This document shows positions 17,811 through 25,287 of a stretch of 47,082 nucleotides of DNA, in pieces. This DNA is from Fibrobacterales bacterium (GTDB lineage: Bacteria > Fibrobacterota > Fibrobacteria > Fibrobacterales > CADBQJ01): NCBI GenBank assembly GCA_017650365.1, contig JAGCEZ010000030.1, forward strand, positions 1 to 47,082, given 5' to 3'. Positions within the stretch are counted from its first letter, which is position 1. Each line of letters begins with the position of its first letter. A program made the position numbers and the translations under genes. Under the pieces are notes generated by a model. It was not told the origin of the DNA. It saw only the letters and a list, made by a program, of their open reading frames with translations, and did not search any database.

Positions 17811-18564
17811 CCAGCGGGTCGAGCGCCTCGGCCAGCGAGACCTGTTCTCGCGTCTCGAGCTGCGCCTTGAGAAGCTTCTCGATGCTCGCCTGCGTGGAGC
17901 TCCAGTCGAAGTCGAAGGGATGGAGCGCGACGCGCAGCAGCCGCGTCTCGCGCCAGAGGAACGCGAGCGCGGGGCAGACGTAAAGAGAGCCGATCCGCCG
18001 CGCGAGCGTGCGCGTGGCCCACGAGATCACGGGCGCGAGCAGCCACTCCTGCCCGCCGTCGGGCCCGACGACGCAGAGCCCCTTGTGCGCCTCGAAGCTG
18101 CGGATTCCCGCGGCGGCGAGGGCGCGGGGCAGGTCCTCGTGCCAGAGCCAGGCGGGCGGGACGAAGTGCGCGGGCGCGGCGCCGAAGATCGATTCGTGGA
18201 CGCGCACGCCCTCGCGCAGGCGCGTTTCGGCCTCCGCGGCCGGGAGCGCGAGGAACTCGCCCTCGCCGCCGGTCATCCAGGCGCGGTCGAACCGCTCGCG
18301 CGCGGAGCCGCCCGCGGGCGCGTTCTCCTCCACGTGGAAGTACCCGTGCAGCGCCCACTCGATCTCGAGCGGATGCGGCCCGCGGCACCATTCGACGAAC
18401 GGCTCCGCGAGGTCGCTCCTCCCCTCGTGGTGGAAGTCGGGGACCGCCAGGAACGTGGCCTTCTCCACGCCGAGCGAGGCGAGGAGCTTCTCCGCGCGCT
18501 TCGCGCGGGCGAGGTGCTTGGGCGCGACGTCGTGCAGGGCGACGTGCAGTTTCCGCTCGTTCAT
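17788..18564 (-). CDS. DUF2334-type polysaccharide deacetylase-like protein
   Basis: A 258-residue cytoplasmic protein resembling the DUF2334 branch of the polysaccharide-deacetylase superfamily. The first strand reads VALHDVAPK (Asp as metal ligand); ATFLAVPDFHHEG and EWALHGYFHVEE (His-x-x-x-His pair) match the metal-binding motifs; a late VALHPFDFDW supplies the C-terminal His. No signal peptide is seen. The substrate is probably an N-acetyl sugar in a surface glycan, inferred from the glycosyltransferase gene upstream. The ATG at 18562-18564 overlaps the stop of that gene (ATGA). The 3' end overlaps convergent atpC by 23 bp. Confidence 0.8.
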
Positions 18565-19739
18565 CGTTTCGCCTCCGGAATCCTCCGTCCGTAGAACGCG
18601 GCCATGCGCGCGCAGGCGTCGTCCCAGCTCCCGTAGCGCGCGGCGACTTCGAGCGCCTTCGCGGAGAGCTTCCCGTAGTCCATGTCCATGACGCGCAGCA
18701 GCGCGTCGAGCAGCCCGTCCAGGTCGTCGGGCGCGTAGAGCGCCTCGGGCGCGAGTTCGGCGACCAGCTCGCCCGCGCCCCCCTTCGCCGGCGCGACCGC
18801 GGGAATCCCGAGCGCGAAGCACTCCAGCACGCCCAGCCCGAAGGTCTCCCACGGGCAGAGGGAGAGCAGCACGTCGTGCCCGTCGATGACGTCGAGCAGC
18901 TTCGAACGGTCGGCGATGTAGCCGACCGCCCTGTAGTTCGGGTTCGCCAGCCACTCCTCGTTCCGGAAGACCGCCTCCCGCGAACCGCGCCCGAGCACGG
19001 TGACGGAGACGTTCCCCCAGTCGAGCAGCTTCGGGACCGCGCGCGCCAGGAGGTCCGTGCCCTTCTCCGGGTCGAGGCGCCCGGCGTAGAGCAGGCGGAG
19101 CGGAGCGCCCGGATTCCGGCGCCTCCCGCCTTTTCGCAGATGCGATTTCCCGCGTTCGAGGAACTCCGCCGGGCAGCCGAAGGGGGTGAGCGCTGCGGGG
19201 ACGCGCATTTCGCGCAGGTGCCGCTCCATTTCGCGCGACGAGACGAGCGTGACGTCGTATTTGCGCTGGAGCTTGTAGAAGGCCTTCCCGGCCAGCTTCG
19301 CCAGAGGGCGGCGCGCGAAGGAGGTCGCGCCGCGGGAGGCCCAGGGGTCGATGTAGGTGCGGACGGGGTCGCCGTGGTAGAAGCTCGAGAGCACGGGGAT
19401 CCTCGCCCCCTTCCTCCGCATGCGCAGCAGCATCGGGCCGCCCAGCCAGGGGTCGCCGGACTCCACGACGTCGGGCCGGAATTCGTCCACCAGCGCGCGC
19501 AGGGCCTTCGCGTCGAGGAGGAGCCGGTAGCCCGCGGGGTCCTTGGTCGCGCGCGGGCCCTTGATCCGCACGCGCAGGACGTTCGGGGCGAGCTCCTCGC
19601 GGCCGTTCTCCGCGCCGGGCCCGACGACGACGTAGCGGTGCTCGGGGTGCTTCCGGAACCAGGCGATCTTCGCGAGGTGGTAGGTCCGGATCCCGCCGCC
19701 CTTGTCGCCGAAGAAGGTGTTGACGTCCAGGAAGATCAC
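18561..19739 (-). CDS. GT4-family glycosyltransferase
   Basis: A 392-residue retaining glycosyltransferase with the GT-B fold. The N-terminal domain begins MIFLDVNTFFGDKGGGIRTY, where the Gly-rich loop binds the acceptor side; the C-terminal domain has LLYAGRLDPEKGTDLLARAV and the EX7E motif in CPWETFGLGVLECFALGIP. It transfers a sugar from a nucleotide donor during glycan or lipopolysaccharide-like synthesis. The start is GTG at 19739, chosen because it follows GGAGGC and overlaps the stop of the upstream lipoprotein gene by 4 bp (GTGA). Middle gene of a tightly coupled trio with the lipoprotein and the deacetylase. Confidence 0.88.
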   Translation of the reverse strand: MIFLDVNTFFGDKGGGIRTYHLAKIAWFRKHPEHRYVVVGPGAENGREELAPNVLRVRIKGPRATKDPAGYRLLLDAKALRALVDEFRPDVVESGDPWLGGPMLLRMRRKGARIPVLSSFYHGDPVRTYIDPWASRGATSFARRPLAKLAGKAFYKLQRKYDVTLVSSREMERHLREMRVPAALTPFGCPAEFLERGKSHLRKGGRRRNPGAPLRLLYAGRLDPEKGTDLLARAVPKLLDWGNVSVTVLGRGSREAVFRNEEWLANPNYRAVGYIADRSKLLDVIDGHDVLLSLCPWETFGLGVLECFALGIPAVAPAKGGAGELVAELAPEALYAPDDLDGLLDALLRVMDMDYGKLSAKALEVAARYGSWDDACARMAAFYGRRIPEAKR

Positions 19740-20428
19740 GGCTCGCCTCCGGGCGCGTTTCGCGTTCCGGCTTCCGTCTCCGCGTCGGCCGCGGCGCGCC
19801 CGATCCGCCGGACCCAGACGCGGGCGAAGCGTTCGGAGGCCTTGTCGACCAGCTCGTCCCAGCCTGCGCGCGCGAAGGCGTCGGCGCGCGTTTCGGCCGT
19901 CAGCGTGTCGCAGTGCAGCGCGTTCGGGGAGAAGGGGACGCGCGCCTCGCCGATGCGGACCTCTCCCGCGCCCTCGGCGGCGACGCAGCGCAGCAGCCGG
20001 AACAGGGAGACCTTCCGCCCCTTGCGGTCGAACCCGTCCGCGTAGCCCTCCTCCTCGCCCAGGGCGAGGAGGACCTCGAGGCGGATTTCGGGAGGGGCCT
20101 CGCCGGCCCCGGCGGGGGAGTCCTCGGGCAGCGCGGAACAGCCGGCCCGCGCCAGCTCCGCGACCAGGGTCCCGCGGAGGTCGCGGGCCCTCTGGGCGAA
20201 GTTCTCGCCGTGGAAGAGGCCCTTGCGGGAGCGTAGGGTCGCCTCCCCCCAGAGCAGGGTTCCGGCGCGGAGGGCGGGGCTTTCGGACCCCTCGGCGGCG
20301 AACAGGAGGCGGACGCTCCGCCCGGCCAGCGGGGAGGGGGCTTCCGGGTCCGGGCCGCGGCACAGGAAGACGCATCCCGTCGCCAGGAGGGCGACGGCCG
20401 GAGCGAGTCGCGAAAGCCCTGTTTTCAT
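19736..20428 (-). CDS. Hypothetical lipoprotein
   Basis: A 230-residue lipoprotein of unknown function. The signal peptide ends in the lipobox LLATGC with lipidated C19. The mature part is rich in Ala, Glu and Arg and has no recognised domain; RLEVLLALGEEEGYADGFD and GWDELVDKASERFARVWV look like alternating strand/helix segments, loosely recalling LPS- or curli-assembly helper lipoproteins, but this is only an impression. It is the first gene of a coupled trio with a glycosyltransferase (4-bp GTGA overlap), so a role in glycan export or anchoring is inferred. It shares a 112-bp divergent promoter region with gyrB. Confidence 0.7.
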   Translation of the reverse strand: MKTGLSRLAPAVALLATGCVFLCRGPDPEAPSPLAGRSVRLLFAAEGSESPALRAGTLLWGEATLRSRKGLFHGENFAQRARDLRGTLVAELARAGCSALPEDSPAGAGEAPPEIRLEVLLALGEEEGYADGFDRKGRKVSLFRLLRCVAAEGAGEVRIGEARVPFSPNALHCDTLTAETRADAFARAGWDELVDKASERFARVWVRRIGRAAADAETEAGTRNAPGGEP

Positions 20429-20433
20429 GGTCC

Positions 20434-20441
20434 TAATAGTA
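20434..20441 (-). promoter_or_regulatory. Possible leaderless promoter of the hypothetical lipoprotein operon
   Basis: On the minus strand CTACTATTA lies 5 nt (GGACC) before the ATG of the lipoprotein gene. It fits TAnn-T-rich only loosely (ATTA instead of TTTG), so it is the weakest member of the leaderless set. The surrounding 20433-20462 is markedly AT-rich. Confidence 0.3.
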
Positions 20442-20462
20442 GATAAATAGATACAATTTTTC

Positions 20463-20470
20463 TACCTTTC
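20463..20470 (+). promoter_or_regulatory. gyrB promoter element
   Basis: CTACCTTTC matches CTAnnTTTS. Exactly 4 nt (GGGC) downstream is an ATG at 20475 in frame with gyrB, the same spacing seen at other putative leaderless genes. The mRNA would begin at 20475 and either be translated from there or serve as a 66-nt leader for the Shine-Dalgarno-led ATG at 20541. Confidence 0.5.
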
Positions 20471-20540
20471 GGGCATGTTCCGGAGGCGCGGAAAGGCGCT
20501 TCCGCCGACCCCGCGGCGAACGCCGCGACGAGGAGCCGAA

Positions 20541-22487
20541 ATGAGCGAAGAAACCACGAAGAAGGCCTACAGCGGCAGCAACATCACCGTCCTCGAGGGG
20601 CTCGAGGCCGTGCGCGTCCGCCCGGCGATGTACATCGGCAGCACCGACGAGCGCGGCCTGCACCAGCTGGTGTGGGAAGTGGTCGACAACTCCGTGGACG
20701 AGGCCCTCGCCGGCGAGTGCACCCACATCGAGGTGACCATCACGCCGACCAACGGCATCAAGGTCGTCGACGACGGCCGCGGCATCCCGATCGACATGCA
20801 CCCCAAGGAGCACATCGGCACGCTCGAAGTCGTGCTGACCAAGCTCCACGCGGGCGGCAAGTTCAACGACTCCACCTACAAGGTCTCCGCCGGCCTGCAC
20901 GGCGTGGGCGTGAGCTGCGTGAACGCGCTCTCCGACCTCAAGGCCACCGTGACGCGCGACGGGCGCACGGTGACGCAGAGCTTCAGCAAGGGCGTCCCGC
21001 TCGGGCCGCAGCAGGAGCTGCCCTGCGACGGCCGCCGCGGCACGACCATCGAGTTCCAGCCCGACGCGACCATCTTCACCGACACGGTCTACTCGTTCGA
21101 CCAGCTCGCCTCGCGCATGCGCGAGCTCGCCTTCCTCAACAACGGCCTGAAGTTCACGCTGACCGACGAGCGCCAGGACCCGCCGCGGCGGGAGGTCTTC
21201 GACTTCCCCGGCGGCATCGCCGCCTACGCGAAGTGGCTCGACGCCAGCAAGAAGCCGATCCTCTCCGAGCCGATCTTCATCTCGAAGTCCGACGGCGTCT
21301 GCCCGGTGGAGATCGCGATGCTCTACAACGAGAGCTACGTCGAGAACCTGCAGTCCTTCGTCAACAACGTCAACACCTGGGAGGGCGGCACGCACGTCAT
21401 CGGCTACAAGGCCGCGCTGACCCGCGTGATCAACAAGTTCGCCGCCGACCTCCTCCCGAAGAACAAGAAGGACGTCCAGCTGACGGGCGAGGACGTGCGC
21501 GAGGGGCTCACCGCGATCATCTCGGTGAAGGTCCACAACCCGCAGTTCGAGGGGCAGACCAAGCGCCGCCTCGGCAACAGCGAGATCAAGGGCTACGTCG
21601 AGGCCGTGACCGGCGACATGCTGGCCACCTGGTTCGAGGAGCACCCCGCCGAGATCCGCGCGATCGTCGAGAAGGTCTACAACGCCGCGGTCGCCCGCGA
21701 CGCCGCGCGCCGCGCCACGCAGATGGCCCGCCGCAAGAACCTCTTCGAGGGCGGCGGCCTCCCCGGCAAGCTCGCCGACTGCACCTGCCGCGACCCCTCC
21801 AAGTCCGAGATCTTCATCGTCGAAGGCGACTCCGCCGGCGGCAGCGCCAAGCAGGGCCGCAACCGCGAGTTCCAGGCGATCATGCCGCTGCGCGGGAAGG
21901 TGCTCAACGTCGAGCGCGCGCGCCTCGACAAGGTGCTCTCCAGCGAATCGGTCAACGTGCTGATCCAGGCGCTCGGTACGGGCGTCGGCAAGGACGCGGA
22001 GAGCGGCTTCAAGCTCGAGAAGCTCCGCTACGACAAGATCATCATCATGACCGACGCGGACGTGGACGGCCTGCACATCCAGACGCTGCTGCTCACGTTC
22101 TTCTTCCGGCAGATGCTCCCGCTGATCCAGGGCGGCCACGTCTACATCGCGCAGCCCCCGCTCTACAAGGTCTCGGCGAAGCTCCCCGGCGGCAAGTCGG
22201 TCGAGCGCTACTGCTTCGACGAGGCGGAGCGCGACCAGGTCCTGTCCGAGCTCGGGCCCGAGATCAAGCCGACGATCCAGCGTTACAAGGGCCTGGGCGA
22301 AATGAACGCCGACCAGCTGGCCGAGACGACGATGAAGCCCGAGAACCGGCGCCTGCGCCAGGTCCACATCGACGACATGATCACCGCCGACCAGACCTTC
22401 ACGATGCTGATGGGCGACGAGGTGGAGCCCCGCCGCCGGTTCATCGAGGAGAACGCCCACCTCGTCCGGAACGACCTCGACGTCTAG
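20541..22487 (+). CDS. gyrB: DNA gyrase subunit B
   Basis: A 648-residue gyrase B subunit. The GHKL ATPase starts with the GLEAVRVRPAMYIGS motif and has ELVDN-like VWEVVDNSVDEALAG and VSAGLHGVGVSCVNAL. The transducer follows, then the TOPRIM domain with EGDSAGGSAKQGRN (E428) and DADVDGLHIQ (D505, D507), and the C-terminal YKGLGEMN and LMGDEVEPRRRFIEENA, which separate GyrB from ParE. It lacks the 165-residue insert of E. coli. The start at 20541 has AGGAG at 20531-20535 and gives a standard N-terminus; an in-frame ATG at 20475, 4 nt behind a promoter octamer, would add 22 Arg-rich residues. gyrA is not in the window. Confidence 0.96.
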   Translation: MSEETTKKAYSGSNITVLEGLEAVRVRPAMYIGSTDERGLHQLVWEVVDNSVDEALAGECTHIEVTITPTNGIKVVDDGRGIPIDMHPKEHIGTLEVVLTKLHAGGKFNDSTYKVSAGLHGVGVSCVNALSDLKATVTRDGRTVTQSFSKGVPLGPQQELPCDGRRGTTIEFQPDATIFTDTVYSFDQLASRMRELAFLNNGLKFTLTDERQDPPRREVFDFPGGIAAYAKWLDASKKPILSEPIFISKSDGVCPVEIAMLYNESYVENLQSFVNNVNTWEGGTHVIGYKAALTRVINKFAADLLPKNKKDVQLTGEDVREGLTAIISVKVHNPQFEGQTKRRLGNSEIKGYVEAVTGDMLATWFEEHPAEIRAIVEKVYNAAVARDAARRATQMARRKNLFEGGGLPGKLADCTCRDPSKSEIFIVEGDSAGGSAKQGRNREFQAIMPLRGKVLNVERARLDKVLSSESVNVLIQALGTGVGKDAESGFKLEKLRYDKIIIMTDADVDGLHIQTLLLTFFFRQMLPLIQGGHVYIAQPPLYKVSAKLPGGKSVERYCFDEAERDQVLSELGPEIKPTIQRYKGLGEMNADQLAETTMKPENRRLRQVHIDDMITADQTFTMLMGDEVEPRRRFIEENAHLVRNDLDV

Positions 22488-22497
22488 GGAGACGAGG

Positions 22498-23553
22498 ATG
22501 CGCCGCACGGCCGTCGCGCTCCTTCTCCTCCTCGCCTCCTGCGTTTTCGCGCAGGAGCGCTACATGGTCTCCCTCTGGCGGGGCGGCGCGAAGGGCGCCT
22601 ACTCCCTGACGCTCGACGACTTCTGCGGCGACTGGGCCCGGGGGATCTGGGCGCACGCCGACCCGATCGCCCGGAAGGAGGGGATCCGGTTCGGGTTCGC
22701 GGTCATCTCCGGCCAGTGCACGGCCGGGCTCTGGGAGAAGGCGCGCTCGATGGCCGAGTGGGGGCACGAGCCCGTCAACCACTCCTGGTCGCACGCCTGC
22801 CCGACGGAGGAGGCGTGGTGCGTCGCCTCGGCCGGACGGAGGCGCTGGACCGACCTCGCGCTGGAGATCGACAGCTCGACCGCGGCCATCGCGCGAGGGA
22901 CCGGCGTCCGGCCCGTCGTCTTCGCGTTCCCGTTCGACGTCTCCCTGCCCGAGCAGCGCAAGGCGCTCGAGGAGCGGGGCTACGTCGCGTTCCGCGCCCC
23001 GGGCGGGAAGCTGAACCCCCCGGACGTCGACCTGCCCGCGCTCTACGTCGCCGACTCGGAGTTCCCGAAGGACGATCCGGGGAAGAACGCCTACCAGCGC
23101 TTCTCCATGGACTCGCTCCCGAAGGCCGCCGCCGCGCAGGGGGCGTGGGGCGTCCGCACGATGCACGGCGTGGACGACGCCTCGTGGGGAGCGCTTCCGC
23201 AAGAGGAGTTCGCCGCGCACATGGCGCTGCTGGCCCGGATGTCGAAGGCGCGCGAGCTCTGGGTCGCGCCGCCGGGCGACGTCGTCCTCTACGCCGCGAT
23301 GCGCGACGAGGTCCGCTTCTCGAAGAGCCCGGCGGCGGGCCCGCACGGCGGGACGGTCGTGGAGTACGCGAACGGGCTCGATTCGCTCGCCGCGCTGCGC
23401 CCGGGCCTGAAGCTCACGGTCGAGGTCTCCGGGCGCGAACTCCGGCGCGCGTGGCTGGGCGGCGAGGAGATTCCCGTGGTCCGCTCCGGGCGCTACTTCC
23501 TCGTGGACGTGCCGGCGCGGAGCGGATCCTTCGAAGCGGAGTTCGCGGAGTAG
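22498..23553 (+). CDS. Secreted polysaccharide deacetylase (NodB/CE4-like)
   Basis: A 351-residue exported protein. The signal peptide is about residues 1-19 (ALLLLLASCVFAQ); the Cys in LLASC could form a lipobox, so lipidation is possible. The NodB-homology domain has the Asp pair in YSLTLDDFC and the zinc-binding HxxxH in VNHSWSHAC. The C-terminal third (about 270-351) looks like a small beta-sandwich. CE4 enzymes remove N- or O-acetyl groups from peptidoglycan, chitin or xylan; the substrate here is unknown. It starts 10 nt after gyrB with a GGAGACGAGG-like Shine-Dalgarno and may be co-transcribed. The 3' end overlaps a convergent gene by 61 bp. Confidence 0.85.
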   Translation: MRRTAVALLLLLASCVFAQERYMVSLWRGGAKGAYSLTLDDFCGDWARGIWAHADPIARKEGIRFGFAVISGQCTAGLWEKARSMAEWGHEPVNHSWSHACPTEEAWCVASAGRRRWTDLALEIDSSTAAIARGTGVRPVVFAFPFDVSLPEQRKALEERGYVAFRAPGGKLNPPDVDLPALYVADSEFPKDDPGKNAYQRFSMDSLPKAAAAQGAWGVRTMHGVDDASWGALPQEEFAAHMALLARMSKARELWVAPPGDVVLYAAMRDEVRFSKSPAAGPHGGTVVEYANGLDSLAALRPGLKLTVEVSGRELRRAWLGGEEIPVVRSGRYFLVDVPARSGSFEAEFAE

Positions 23554-24767
23554 ATCTCGATCCCCCGGTGCGGCCCCTTGTGCACGCGCCGCTGGAAGAC
23601 GCTTCCGTCCGCGTTGTAGAGGATCTCCTCCCCGAAGAGCGAGTCGTTCTTCCAGAAGGACTCCGCGGCGAGGTTCCCGTTCTCGTCCCACCGCTTCCAC
23701 GGGCCTTCGCGCCTTCCGCCGGCCATCCCCCCTTCCGCGATCTTCGTCGAGTCCCAGCCCGCGGTGTCCGTCCCCTTCAGGACAGGCTTCATCGCCCAGA
23801 TCTCGAGCCGCCGGACCTCTCCGTTTTCATATTGCGAAATCTTCTTGCGCGAGGTCCATCCCCACTTCGTCGCCCGCCCGTCCGGCCGGCCCTCCCTCCA
23901 CGACGTGTCGGCGCAGACGAAGGCGCGGTTCCGCGCGCAGAGCTCGACGCAGCGCCCGGTCCCGTTCTCGAGCAGGCAGTCCATGAGGAGGGAGCCGTCC
24001 TTCGCGAACTTCCGCTGCAGGCCGTCGCGCGAACCGTGCCTCCAGGTGGAGAGCGCGAGGAGCGCCCCCGTGGCGCGCCAGAGGCGCTGCTCGCCGTCCG
24101 GAAGCCCGTCCGCGTCGAGGTTCGTCTCCTCCATCTTGTGTCCGAGGAAGTCCCAGCGCGTCCATTTCCCCGTCGGCGTTTCGCCGGCGCAGCCGTGCTC
24201 CAGCTCCAGCCGTCCCTCGCGGTTCCAGCGTCGCAGCCGCCGCTTTTCCGGCGGGACCGTTCCGTCGAAGCAGTCCGATTCGCTCTTCTTCGTCCCGTCG
24301 GGGAAGAAGGAGACGCTCTTCCCGCACCGCTCCCCTCCGCACCACGTCGTCTCCTCGGCGAGCGCGCCGCCGGGATGCCGCTTCGTCCAGACGCCCGTCT
24401 TCAGGCCGTCGCGCCATTCTCCCTGTTCCGCGACCTCGCGGTTCGCGCCGACGTGCAGCGTCCAAAGCCCGTCGCGCTTCCCGTTTTTGAACGACCCCGT
24501 CCACTCCGCCGTGCCGTCGGAGCGCCAGGAGCGGTAGTCCCCGTGGGGCACGCCGCCTTCGTAGCGGACGCGGCTCCGGCGCAGGGCGTTGAAGTGGCGC
24601 GTCTCGCGCGCGGTCAGGTTTCCGTCGGCGTCGCGCCATTCGACGACGCGGGCCGAACCGTCGGGATGCGTCTCCACGACCTCGCGCCGGTCGGAGCACG
24701 AGAGCAGGAGCGCGGCGCACAGGGCGGCGGCGACGGACTTCGCGGCGGACGGGAACGCGGGCTTCAT
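23493..24767 (-). CDS. YwqK/MORN-repeat lipoprotein
   Basis: A 424-residue lipoprotein with lipobox LLLSC (C24). The mature protein is built of about a dozen beta-hairpin repeats of the YwqK (MORN-variant) type, recognisable as YEGGVPHGDYRSWRSDG, FKNGKRDGLWTLH, WRDGLKTGVWTKRHPGG and WRHGSRDGLQRKFAKDG. Such repeats are common in Bacteroidetes/Fibrobacteres surface lipoproteins, and some neighbouring families are linked to toxin-antitoxin loci, but no toxin gene is present here. Function unknown, presumably binding at the cell surface. GGAGG sits directly against the ATG. The last 61 bp overlap the convergent deacetylase gene. Confidence 0.8.
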   Translation of the reverse strand: MKPAFPSAAKSVAAALCAALLLSCSDRREVVETHPDGSARVVEWRDADGNLTARETRHFNALRRSRVRYEGGVPHGDYRSWRSDGTAEWTGSFKNGKRDGLWTLHVGANREVAEQGEWRDGLKTGVWTKRHPGGALAEETTWCGGERCGKSVSFFPDGTKKSESDCFDGTVPPEKRRLRRWNREGRLELEHGCAGETPTGKWTRWDFLGHKMEETNLDADGLPDGEQRLWRATGALLALSTWRHGSRDGLQRKFAKDGSLLMDCLLENGTGRCVELCARNRAFVCADTSWREGRPDGRATKWGWTSRKKISQYENGEVRRLEIWAMKPVLKGTDTAGWDSTKIAEGGMAGGRREGPWKRWDENGNLAAESFWKNDSLFGEEILYNADGSVFQRRVHKGPHRGIEIYSANSASKDPLRAGTSTRK

Positions 24768-24807
24768 CCTCCGGAAACTATTAAATTGTGCGCGGAGGCC
24801 AGACGTC

Positions 24808-25287
24808 TTGAGACTTTTCCTTTCCCTGCTGCTGAACGCGCTCGCCGTCCTCTGCCTGATGTGGCTGCTGCCCTGGACGACGCGGATGTTCGGCTCCGCG
24901 GTCTTCGCGCACGGGGAGCCCGTCGAGTTCTACTGCATCGCGCGCGGCGCGACGGTCGTCCCGAACTTCGGCAAGGTCTCGGTCTGGTGCCAGGGGGACG
25001 ACGACACCCGCTGGGAGTACTTCTTCCGCGGCGAGGACCGGGACCGCTTCGTATCGGCGTTCGGCGAAGGGTCCGTCTTCCGCGTGACCGCGAAGCCCTC
25101 GCTGGAGAACCGCTGGTCGGGGATCGCGATCGAAAACGCGGAGTTCTCCGTCGGGGAGGAGGCGCTCGCCGGCCGCGCCCTGGCCCTCCGCCTCGGGTTC
25201 GCCGCGCTCGCGGCCGCGGTCGCGCTCTTCTTCGTCGCGCGGATCCGGAATCCGCTTCTCGCGAAGCGCGGAAGGAGGCGGCGCTAG
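24808..25287 (+). CDS. Small two-helix membrane protein, unknown function
   Basis: A 159-residue protein with an N-terminal membrane helix (about 3-22, LFLSLLLNALAVLCLMWLLP), an extracytoplasmic domain of about 100 residues with two Cys (FYCIAR and VWCQGDD, possibly a disulphide) and a C-terminal helix (about 128-148) followed by a basic tail (RNPLLAKRGRRRR). No family was recognised. The TTG start at 24808 is chosen because CGGAGG lies 10 nt upstream and because it places the helix at the N-terminus. The gene diverges from the YwqK lipoprotein gene and its stop overlaps the end of rapA by 4 bp. Confidence 0.65.
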   Translation: MRLFLSLLLNALAVLCLMWLLPWTTRMFGSAVFAHGEPVEFYCIARGATVVPNFGKVSVWCQGDDDTRWEYFFRGEDRDRFVSAFGEGSVFRVTAKPSLENRWSGIAIENAEFSVGEEALAGRALALRLGFAALAAAVALFFVARIRNPLLAKRGRRRR

